Below are positions 1 to 8,947 of a DNA stretch of 64,000 bases, piece by piece (positions within the stretch are counted from its first letter, which is position 1; the number at the start of each line of letters is the position of its first letter). The stretch is from contig NW_024881282.1 of the NCBI RefSeq assembly GCF_018691265.1, positions 48,217,853-48,281,852 on the forward strand, in the 5' to 3' direction. The notes beneath the pieces are model-generated. The model saw nothing but the letters and a program-made list of their open reading frames with translations. It ran no database searches and was not told the DNA's origin. The DNA is from Tyto alba. Lineage: Eukaryota; Chordata; Aves; Strigiformes; Tytonidae. The position numbers and the translations under genes are program-made.

Positions 1-240
1 CTGTGGGAAGGGGGGGGGGGGCCCGTGGCGGCACCCCCGGCGGTGGGGCGGGAGGAGGAGGAGGGCTGGGGAGCCGGGGGTCCCCCGCTGCCAGCGTCCC
101 GGCCGCTTGCGGAGGGGCTGGTGCCAGACCCCTCGGCCGGCGCCGCCGGGAGGAGCGCCCGGAGCTGAGGTTTGGTTTGGTTTGGTTTGGTTTGGTTTCC
201 CCGGAGCTGTGGTGTTGAACGGGGCTGCGACGCACTTGGC
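1..240 (+). promoter_or_regulatory. CSRP2: CpG-rich 5' end of CSRP2 (promoter / 5' UTR region)
   Basis: The first 240 bases are very GC-rich with many CpG dinucleotides and a run of 13 G, unlike the AT-rich sequence that follows. This fits the CpG island expected at the first, non-coding exon of CSRP2, whose ATG lies in the second exon at 3849. I see no TATA box and cannot place the transcription start or the exon 1 donor. A weak candidate junction is GAG|GTTTGG near 170, and the start may also lie left of the window. No convincing ORF is present. Confidence 0.5.
171..198. repeat. TTTGG pentanucleotide repeat
   Basis: Five tandem copies of TTTGG end in TTTCC, at the downstream edge of the CpG-rich block. 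This is a short microsatellite, likely variable in length between individuals. Confidence 0.85.
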
Positions 241-1307
241 TTCCCCAACGGGTCGCTGAAAAGGCAGTCCTGGATAACTGGGTAGGCTGGAATTCCTCCG
301 TGTCTGGCTTGGGGCTGGCTTAGGGTTCTTGTGTTTAACGAGCGGGTTGGAAGGGACTTTGCAGTTGCCGTGGCTTGTCACTGGCGTGCTGGAGAATGCT
401 AGCTGAATAACATGCTCCCCTCTTGACTGGGTACAAGCTTAGCACAAGTCAGTATTTTCTCATTAGAGGACAGGAGCTGCCAACAAACGTGCAATTGAAA
501 GTCAAAGTTGTTACTGGTAGTGAGATCATCTGGATGTTTAATTACTGCTCTTGAGCTCCCTGAAGGCCTGCCTGAACTAGCCAGAAAGTCTTGAGGGAGC
601 AGGGAAGGCTTAACGCAGGATTGGAAGTCTGAATCTGCTACCTGTGAAGCTCTCAAAGGAGACCTGGGCAGCACGAAGCTGCAGGCTGGCGCTAAGAGAG
701 CGGCTCGTGGGCAGGAATACGGGCTTGTGCCCTCTCCTACTTGCAGAGCTTCTTCAGCCCTTTTCCCCTTAGGTGCCATCTGGGCACCACTGCCTCAGGG
801 TAGCCCTTGGTGTTGGGTAATTGAAGAAATATTGTAGTTCCTCCCATGTAGGCCGTCATGGGAACATTATGGGGAGGGTATATGGAAATACCTTCTGTGG
901 AAGAGACCAAGGTCGCCTTGAAGTACTGACTTCAAGTCCTTTTTGCTTTTCATTTAATGAATTCCCAGAGCCCTTATCAGAAGATTTGAGTCAGCTAATG
1001 GTTGCCAGATCGTCTAATACTTCATGTCCCTTGGGAAGAAGGGGTGGAGTTGCACCTCGTGTTGCCCAATATTCCATGGGAAATCTGGGGCAAAGCTAGA
1101 AACCTGATCCAGGTCCTCAGCTCTAGTGTGCATGGAAACTTAAGTAATTGTTTGCTAACAAAGTGATTAAAATAATTTAGACTCATGTAAATGCACAAAA
1201 GAACATGAGCGTAGGGATGGTGAGAGGAAAACACAGAAGTAGTTCTTGCACCAAATACCATTTACGTTTTGGAAATTGTACAAAGTGGAAAGGAATCTCT
1301 TCTCCTT

Positions 1308-1342
1308 TTTTCCTTTTTTTCTTTTTTTTTTTTTTTTTTTTC
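1308..1342. repeat. Poly(T)-rich low-complexity tract
   Basis: T/C-rich stretch ending in 20 uninterrupted T. No flanking element body or target-site duplication was recognised. Confidence 0.85.
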
Positions 1343-1718
1343 CCCAATCCATGCATTCCTTTTACAAAGCTTTGTGCAGCCTATATTCCCTTTAACTAAG
1401 GACGCTCTTTGCCATGATTGATGTCAGCTGCTGTGCAGTAGCACAGCCAAGCACTTGAATAAAAGAAATGGAATCTTAATTTTTAGACTCTACAGTTGTG
1501 CCAAGAATGACAAAGACAAAGTGGGAAATGTCATAAAACTAATTTTATGAGTTTGGTCAGGGTATTAGTGCTAAACCATGGAGCAGTAATGGTGCTAATC
1601 CCGTGGAAGTATTAAACAAAGGGATAGCTCAGTAATTAGTGTCAGTGTGCAAATGGCGCAGCTCAGCCACTCTCAGGAAGTTTCCTAAGCCTTCGCATAG
1701 GAATGTACCTAAGATGCC

Positions 1719-1728
1719 CCAATTTAGG
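1719..1728. promoter_or_regulatory. CArG box (SRF site) in CSRP2 intron 1
   Basis: The sequence CCAATTTAGG is a perfect match to CC(A/T)6GG, the serum response factor site. SRF drives many smooth-muscle and cytoskeletal genes, so a site here is plausible. Binding is inferred only from the motif. Confidence 0.4.
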
Positions 1729-3841
1729 TTAATAAACTAATCTTATTTTCCCACATGCCATGAATGGCTGTCTGCTTGTCTTGGACAAAGGTCCTGTAGC
1801 AGCTACTTGGCAGCGGGTCTGACTTGGGAACTACACAACCTTCCCTGCATCCCTAAAACTGCTGAACTACTGGACAGGCTGCTTGGACAGGAGGCTCGTT
1901 TTAGCAGTGCTAGGGAGATGGGTCACTTAACTAAGGGGTAGCCAAAACTGCTGCTCTGAGATGTGATTTGCGAGTCGGCTCTGCCTTGCCCAGGGAGCAT
2001 AAGGCAGCAGCCAGGCGCCCCCGAGACCCCTCGCTCTGCACCGAGGTCTCTCCCACGCGTCAGTGAGAGCCCCTTGGAGAAGGGGGATCTTGAAGCAAAG
2101 TGCTTCTCTCTGGATCCCTGTGCCGTGGCGGCGCTCCCAGTTCCTCTCTGCTGGGCAGGGGAACGACTGGAGGTTGGTAGTCCTCTGCTTCTGACTCAGA
2201 GGGGTGGGCGGCAAAGCTGACCGAAGGCAGCAGGTTGCGTGGGGTGTGTGTGGGGATGCTGCCGCGTGTCTCTTCTCCCTGTCTGGCCGACATAGGAGAG
2301 CTTCTGAGGGTAACTGAAGGTGACTTAGCTGAGAGAAGTCAAGAGCTTGCGACAAATTCCTTCCTTCCCTCCCTGAGAGCTGACCTGTACCTCAGTGCTG
2401 CTGTGGGGAGCCTGCTGGGGGGGAATGGTGCTGCTGGTGGGGTAGGGTGGCAGGAGGTGCCCTCTGGGCTTCCAGTGAGCAAACCCGAGGTCCTCACCCA
2501 GAAACCCTGTCTGAAACAAGGGTCAGTAAGGAGCAGGGGGGTCGATGAGGCCTGAGCAGCTCGGCTGGGCTAGACTCACTGAACCGATAACCCTCTCTCT
2601 GGCTGCTGTTGCCCTCCGTGCTTATGAGAGGGGGTCCCCTGGTGGTGAGCTCCCGGGGAGCAAACCAGCCTTAACCAGCGGTGGCAAGTCAAGGGCGGTT
2701 CAGTGATGACACGGAGATCATCAACAAACACTGCTGTGTTAGCTCGTGGTGGGAGGAGGAAAGCCCCAGAAAAGCCAAAGGTGGGGGGCAGTGCTCTGCT
2801 TTGGTGCTTTAGCCCAGGACAGTTAATGGGAGGAGCAGGAGGAGCTCCCAGTCGAGCTGGGTGGGAACTGCTGGTGGTGATGGCATGAGTGCAGGGGACC
2901 TGGGGAGGGGGCAGCTCAGCTTGAGGCGGGACAGTTGCTGCTTCTGGCTTAATGTAGGAGATTGTTTCCAAGATTGGGTGATGGTGCCTGTCCCTCCTCG
3001 CTAGCCTTCTGAGTGTCCATCACAAGTAATGCATGAGAAGGGGTTTTACTTTATTTTAAAGCAGCTGTGGCTCCTTGAGCGGTTGAGTTTGGTTCATATA
3101 CCTGTTTGGGAAAGGCACCGTTCACGTAATAGCAGTGGAGTCCCCAAGAAATAATCCCCCTTAAACTTCTTTGAAGTCCAGGGGTGATCTTAAAGGGATT
3201 TAGAATGTCCCTACAGCCCTGGTAAGTGATTCTCTGATGAGGTGAACTTTGGCTTGTATGGCATCCCAAATGATAGGCCCTGCAGTAAAACAAAATGCAG
3301 TTGTTGGCACAATTAGTTTGTTTCCATCAGAAGAGAAGCCCGGCGTTAATGAAGCATTGAAACTGGAATTATCTCCATCTGGGGGGGGCACGTTTGCTGA
3401 AGGTACAGTAAAGCCCTTGTGCATGAAACTGTAATTTGTGCATATCCAATTTGTGTAACATTCAAAACCCAGGGAGGGACGGGAGGACATAGACTGTGTC
3501 TATGTTTTAATTGCTGTTGAGCAGCAGCAGCAGCGGGCTCTGTTCCTCTTGCCAGTCCATCTGTTTTTACAAATAGCCGTAGAAAGCCTGCCTAAGCCTT
3601 TAAATCTGGTCTGGGATCTGAAGGGCTGAGAAGTTGATTTGGTCACAGAAACTTCTCACGCGGTGGAAGGTCGTGTTTTTAAACAGTTGGCGAAATGGCA
3701 GGCTTGTGCTCTGAGACACAAACTTCACAGACCTGGTTTAAAGGAGCCTGTGGCCCCAGCTGCCCTCGAGCCGGGGTGGTGGAGGACACGGTGCCTAACA
3801 AACCTCTCCCTTTCTCCCCTCCCGCCTGGCTGGGCGTGCAG

Positions 3842-3960
3842 AGCCACCATGCCAAACTGGGGAGGAGGCAACAAATGCGGCGCCTGCGGCCGCACCGTCT
3901 ACCATGCCGAGGAGGTGCAGTGTGACGGGAGGAGCTTCCACCGGTGCTGCTTCCTCTGCA
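3842..3960 (+). CDS. CSRP2: CSRP2 exon 2 (first coding exon)
   Basis: The acceptor CAG is at 3839-3841 and the ATG at 3849. The exon encodes residues 1-37, beginning [14 protein letters not shown] and ending in FLC, which is the first half of LIM1. The donor is A|GTAAGT at 3961, leaving the reading frame in phase 1. The seven bases before the ATG are 5' UTR. Confidence 0.95.
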
Positions 3961-6900
3961 GTAAGTATTCCCCTCCCTCTTCCCTCCAAAACCTCTCCCA
4001 GCGTAGCTGTGTGGGGGGGTCACAGCAAGGTGCTGGTCCACAGGAGACGCCCCAGGCTCAGCTGGCACCCGTGACGCACAGGGGATGGCCGTGGCCAGCG
4101 ATGGCTTTGTCCATCACCTGTTGGGCTTGACTTCTGCTTCCCCACGTGCTTCCTGGGCCTGGCGGTGCCGAGGGGAGAGTTTGTCTCCTGGAGAGACACT
4201 GTTGTACCTGTCCAGCATGGGAAGGCTGGGATGTGCTTCCCAAAGCAGCGCACATCATGCTTTTCTCCTCCGTTTGCGCCCCTCCCAGCCTTCTCCTCCA
4301 GAGTCTAAGGGATCTTTAGGATGGAAACTTGGCTGAAGTGTTGCCCATGCAGAGAAGAGAGCCCAGTGGCAGAGCCCTGTTTGCAATGACCTGAGCTCAG
4401 CTGCACTTCTCCCAGTGGTGCCGGGGCCGGCAGCAACGGAAGGAACAGTTACCAAACCCCTGCCCCGACATCCCGTGCGGACGGGGACACCAGCGTGCCT
4501 GAGCACAGCCCAGTTGTCAATGCTTTAGCACAGCCAAAAGCCTAGACTTTCTTGGCACAGGGGCCTCTGGTTTATTTCAGATGAAAGGAGTCCAAAGCAT
4601 TATTTTCCAGTCCAACCAACAAGCCCAGAGAGGCATTGAAAATTGCTTTCTCTGCTGAAAAGACCTCTTCCTAGATGAAGGGAACAAAGGGATCGCTGTG
4701 AATCGGAGGCTCCTACTTTGCAAACAGACAGCCCGCCTGTCTGAATCAGAGAATTTTACCTTATTTCAAACACGAGGTACCGTTTTGTCCTGCTTGCTGG
4801 TGCTTAATACCTACCAGCAGAGCTAGGGTTTAGCCGTTGCCATGTAACCACAGTTACAACTGGCCCTCTCAGGCAAGTTTGCTGTTAGTCTGCAGCATAA
4901 CCTCAGCGTGCCGTGCTGGCATGTGAGCCTCGGCGCACCTACGCGCCTTCCCCTTCGCTCTGCAGCAGTCACAAAAAAAAGATTAGATGTCTCGGCTGCC
5001 TCATTTTCAGCCTTTTATGGGAGTTTCTATTAAAAGAAACCTGGAACTTACAGTCAAACAATGGCTCTAGTGTGTCTGAGTATTTGCTTTTCCTTAGTGC
5101 ACAGTTCTATTGGGGTTAAAGTCTGTAGGCTTAACAAACCTTAGTTGATTTACTTATTGGATATTTCTGTCTTATAAAAAGAACCTTGGAGTTAATGAAT
5201 GCCATAAGCAAAGGTCACGCTCTATTTTGAAAACCTTAAAACTATTTTTTAAACAAAACATTTTTAAGGCTTTTTTTTTTTATTATTTTTTTTTCCTCCC
5301 CAAATTCTTTATCATGAGCATAATGCAGTTGCAGACGGAAAGAGCATGCCAGTTGGGATACAAAAGAAGGTTTGAGAAAGAAATAGTTCTGCCTTCTACT
5401 GTAACCTTGAACAGAGTGCTTACATTGTGCTGAAGGACAATGTAGGAATGCCAGCAAAGCATGGCCCCTCCGGTGACAGCTGTGAAACAGTCCCAACTCT
5501 GCCCCAATCCAGTACTGAGGCAGGGGGAAAACCTTGAAGTTGTTTTTTTCCCTTTTTCCCAGCCCCACCCTGGCCAAAAGGACAGGACAGGGGCTCTTCT
5601 GCACCGATAGAGTTTTGCTTCGTGCTCTATGGCATCTATCAAGGAAAACTGCTGAGTGTACTATCTGAGTTTCTGAGCAGCCTTATTCATCAAACCACAG
5701 CAAGTTTCCAGGCTTTAAATGTCATGGTCATGAAGAGGTGGGAGGGAATAGAGGCCTTTATAGGGCTAAGCATATTTCACTAATTCAAATGACAACCTGC
5801 TCCCCCTAATCTCTGGTTGTCCCACAGCCTAGTAGGAAGAACTGTGGATAAAGAAAGCCATAACATCACTTCTCACTTGATTTTTGGCTTACTACGTGTG
5901 CTGATGGAAATGGTCCCTTAAGGCAGTTTAAATTTTTTTTTTTTTCCCCCCCGCTCCAGTGGTCTGCCGGAAAAACTTGGACAGCACAACTGTAGCGATT
6001 CATGATGCTGAAGTTTACTGCAAGTCTTGCTATGGGAAAAAGTATGGCCCGAAAGGTTATGGATATGGCCAAGGGGCAGGCACACTGAACATGGACAGGG
6101 GAGAGAGGCTGGGCATCAAGCCTGAGAGGTGAGCAAACTGAGCTGGGCAGCGTGGGACCTTCAGTAGTTTTCAGAGGAGTCTTTCAGGCTGGATTTTTGT
6201 TTGGTTCATGCTGTCTGGAATAGAAATGCTGCAAAATACCCCGGTATAACCGAATGCAGGGCATTTAACCTGCAGTCACACAAAGCTTCCACTGGTGAGT
6301 GTGTGAGTAGGCACTCTACAAGCAGGAGTTACTGCAGGTAAAGATGCACTAGCACTATGCATGAGCCATAGGGGACTGGATTACAGAGCTGGTGATGGCT
6401 CTGCCCGAGCCCACAGGGGTGACGGTGGGTCTTGAATCACTCTCCTAAATAAGATGCAAATGCAGATGTTCAGTGGATTCTAGCAGGGATGGATTGGGAG
6501 AGCTGAGAATCTGGGGCTACAGAAAGAATAAATTTTTAACTGGCAAATGAAGAACCATTTGTGCTTAATTATAGCCCAAACCAAAACGCCTATTAAATAG
6601 CAAACATTCTTAGTCTGATTAAGTTCTAGCAGCAAAGCAAAGCATGTGGAAAGAAGCTGAGGTATGCCTCACAACTTGCTTCATGAAAGTTTCCAAATTA
6701 TTGCTTGATGTTTATATGATACATGCTCTCCAGTCAGGTTCAGTGATCAGTTCAGGTTCCAGATTATGATCAGCGGACAGGAATTTAACAGAATTATTTG
6801 TAGCTTCCTATCTGATAAATCCATGTCCTGATACAGAATTCAGTGCTTCTAGGGAAGTGAAAATCTTTTACAGAAGTTTCTTTTTACGCTTCAAAGCCTG

Positions 6901-8694
6901 GCCTTTCTCTTCTTGCCTCTTTTTTCCCCTGTCAAGTGTAATTGGATAGCCTTGCTGGTAACTCACTTCTCCAGTTTTCAGTTTTGCAGAAATACTGTAT
7001 TCTGTACTGTGTGTTGGATGCTGCTCTGTTAGTGTTGTTAAGAAGAGAACGAGGTCATTTAGTAGAAGAGTAAAGACAACAAATGTCTCATTTCTTTCAG
7101 CACTCCCTCTCCCCACCGACCCACAACAAATCCAAACACCTCAAAGTTTGCTCAGAAGTTTGGAGGGGCAGAGAAATGCTCCAGGTGTGGTGATTCTGTT
7201 TACGCAGCAGAGAAAGTAATAGGAGCTGGAAAGGTAAGGAACTGCGTGTGCCATTTTGTACTTGCTACGTGGGCTTTAAAGTGAGCGAGGTATGTTACAT
7301 GGGTTTCAGTAGGGAACCAACTGCGGGGCCGAATTGCCTTAAAATTGCATTTCTTAGCATTGGAAATAGTCAAATCAATCACCTTAATTGAGCAAAAAGC
7401 ACTAGAAGGGTGATGAGGGCTCACCTTGGATTTCGGGGGTGAAGTTTCAGTATTGTCTTGTGCCAGAGATGCGAAGCAAACTACAGGAACGTTCTCCCTC
7501 CAGAAGAGGGGAACAGTCTTGTGGTGTGCAGCTTGTGGTGGAGGCTAAATGTTTCAGCAGAACGGACCCGTTCTCTGAAAATACTGTGTAAAACTGTGTG
7601 TCAGTCTGCCAGCTGTCTGACGCGTTGCAGAGAGCCAAGATCTGCTCTGATTTGATGAGAGCAAGCCCAAACCTTTCAAAATGCTGCCCTGAGCGGGGCA
7701 GAGTGTGGAATTTGGGGCTTTGGGCCACTTGCAGAAATGCAGATGCTCTCATCTGCTACTGGTGCACTTGAACTGTTTTTTATTGCACCAGTCATCTGTA
7801 AACAAAATTGATGCAGGTATCTCCAGTTAATGAATTTTTTTACCAAGTCAGGTATTCTGTGTATTTAAGCTTTTTTTTTTTTTTCCTTTTTTTCCTTTCC
7901 TCCCCAGCCGTGGCACAAAAACTGCTTCCGATGTGCCAAGTGTGGAAAAAGCCTAGAGTCTACAACCCTAACTGAAAAAGAGGGAGAAATCTATTGTAAA
8001 GGTGAGGAAAGAAACAAAGATCACTTGTTTATGGTTCAAGGTAATGTTACAAGGTCAGATGCTGAATTTACTCCTGGTATAAGAAACTTTCAAGCTCCTG
8101 TCAAGATGGAAGTGTGCTATAAACCACAGGAATAGAGCTGAGAAATGAAATAAATATTATTGAAGCTGCTGATGTAGCTTACATCTGCATTAAGCAAAAC
8201 ATTACATCGTGAGAAATGCAGCAGCAGCCCCTGCCCTCTGCCTGGCTCAGAGAGCAGGTCAGGGTAGGGAAACAAGCTAGCAGGCATCTTACCCTGCCTT
8301 CTTGCATGGTGTCATGCGTATAAACTTGATCCACACAGCGGTTTGATGAAAATATATGTGCTAACAGATACCTAGCCACAGCGCCAAGGTATGCATTGCT
8401 CTCAGAGAGTAGGTTGGGAGCTACATGGACTTTACAGCCATGGCTCTTGAGTTTGGTCGTGGCAGTTCTGCAGCTTAACAGAATGTTTTTAAGCTTTGCT
8501 GCTGCTGGGGATGTTCTGGTGACCAATGGGGAGCGGCTGAGGGGCTCAGCCTAGACAGTGTTGTTCTTAATAACTGAGCCAGAAGCCTCAGCTGCCACAC
8601 CTTCATCTTTCTTGCAGGTTGTTATGCGAAGAACTTTGGCCCCAAGGGATTTGGGTATGGCCAGGGAGCGGGTGCCCTCGTTCATGCCCAGTGA
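3849..8694 (+). CDS. CSRP2: CSRP2, cysteine- and glycine-rich protein 2 (CRP2/SmLIM), complete
   Basis: Five exons join as 3849-3960, 5960-6128, 7101-7233, 7908-8001 and 8618-8694: 585 nt, 194 residues plus TGA. CRP2 is a LIM-only adaptor of smooth muscle and mesenchymal cells that bundles actin, binds zyxin and alpha-actinin, and in the nucleus bridges SRF and GATA factors. LIM1 zinc ligands are C10, C13, H31, C34, C37, C40, C58, C61. LIM2 ligands are C120, C123, H141, C144, C147, C150, C168, C171. Each LIM is followed by a glycine-rich GPKG(Y/F)GYGQGAG stretch, and the basic KKYGPKG segment at residues 64-70 is the family's nuclear localisation signal. The start is fixed by a GCCACCATG Kozak context seven bases after the acceptor. 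All introns are GT-AG and all ligands are intact, so the gene should be functional. It is convergent with ZDHHC17. The name is nearly certain; CSRP1 and CSRP3 differ in the N-terminus and linker. Confidence 0.97.
5011..5020. promoter_or_regulatory. CArG box (SRF site) in CSRP2 intron 2
   Basis: CCTTTTATGG is a perfect CC(A/T)6GG match within intron 2 (3961-5959). Only the motif is seen; SRF occupancy is inferred. Confidence 0.4.
5755..5764. promoter_or_regulatory. CArG box (SRF site) near CSRP2 exon 3
   Basis: CCTTTATAGG is a perfect CC(A/T)6GG match about 200 bases upstream of exon 3. It is the third such site in the gene. Function is inferred from the motif only. Confidence 0.4.
5960..6128 (+). 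CDS. CSRP2: CSRP2 exon 3
   Basis: Encodes residues 38-93 (split codons at both ends): the second zinc-binding half of LIM1 (C40, C58, C61), the KKYGPKG nuclear-localisation segment, the first glycine-rich repeat and the start of the linker (GERLGIKPE). The acceptor is CTCCAG|T and the donor AG|GTGAGC. Confidence 0.96.
6129..7100 (+). other. CSRP2: CSRP2 intron 3
   Basis: GT-AG intron of 972 bases with a TTTCTTTCAG acceptor. No repeat or regulatory element stands out. Confidence 0.9.
7101..7233 (+). CDS. CSRP2: CSRP2 exon 4
   Basis: Encodes residues 94-138: the interdomain linker ([20 protein letters not shown]) and the start of LIM2 with ligands C120 and C123, ending GAGK in phase 0 before the donor GTAAGG. 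Confidence 0.96.
7234..7907 (+). other. CSRP2: CSRP2 intron 4
   Basis: GT-AG intron of 674 bases. Its last 40 bases are a long T/C tract ending CCCCAG, a strong acceptor. Nothing else was recognised. Confidence 0.9.
7908..8001 (+). CDS. CSRP2: CSRP2 exon 5
   Basis: Encodes residues 139-169 from PWHKNCFRC to IYCK, carrying LIM2 ligands H141, C144, C147, C150 and C168. The donor is G|GTGAGG in phase 1. Confidence 0.96.
8002..8617 (+). other. CSRP2: CSRP2 intron 5
   Basis: GT-AG intron of 616 bases ending TTTCTTGCAG. It contains no recognisable element. Confidence 0.9.
8618..8694 (+). CDS. CSRP2: CSRP2 last coding exon
   Basis: Encodes the end of LIM2 (C171), the second glycine-rich repeat ([12 protein letters not shown]) and the C-terminus ALVHAQ, followed by TGA at 8692-8694. 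Confidence 0.96.
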
Positions 8695-8947
8695 GGGGGC
8701 ACAGCTCGGACCCCTTTCAGCGCCCCCTTACAGCTCTGCTGAGATCCTGCTACAAGAAACAAGAGTTTCCTAAATGTTACTAACTACTGTGAAACAGATA
8801 CTAGTTACTGTAGTGCTTGGGCATAGGGTCAGCAGATTATATTTTTTTTTTAAAAAAAAAAAAGCACTGTGCTTTTCCTTGCTTTGTGTATGACACTGTA
8901 ACACTTAATACTGAGTATCGATTCAATAAAGCTTTGCTTGTTGATAT
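8695..8947 (+). other. CSRP2: CSRP2 3' UTR
   Basis: About 250 bases from the stop codon to shortly past the AATAAA at 8925-8930. It contains a run of 10 T directly followed by 12 A (8842-8863), which could form an A-U hairpin in the mRNA. The cleavage site is estimated, not seen. Confidence 0.75.
8925..8930 (+). terminator. CSRP2 polyadenylation signal AATAAA
   Basis: Canonical AATAAA 231 bases after the stop codon, followed by a T/G-rich stretch (GCTTTGCTTGTTG) that fits a downstream element. Further AATAAA copies at 9598 and 9786 could serve a longer form, but nothing shows that they do. Confidence 0.8.

Larger units (their letters stand above)
241..3841 (+). other. CSRP2: CSRP2 presumed intron 1
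   Basis: No coding exon was recognised in this 3.6-kb stretch. It holds a T/C-rich tract with 20 consecutive T at 1322-1341, a CArG box at 1719-1728, and moderately GC-rich DNA at 1930-2950 whose ORFs look like chance frames. It ends in a strong polypyrimidine tract and CAG at 3840-3841, the acceptor for the ATG-containing exon. The left boundary is not resolved. Confidence 0.55.
3961..5959 (+). other. CSRP2: CSRP2 intron 2
   Basis: A 2.0-kb GT-AG intron with donor GTAAGT and a T/C-rich acceptor tract ending CCAG at 5959. It contains two CArG boxes (5011 and 5755) and T-rich low-complexity sequence around 5271-5295. No other exon or element was recognised. Confidence 0.9.

Noticed and set aside
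399..779. 126-codon minus-strand ORF near the CSRP2 promoter
   Set aside because: It has no recognisable domain and compositional features typical of chance frames in intron 1.
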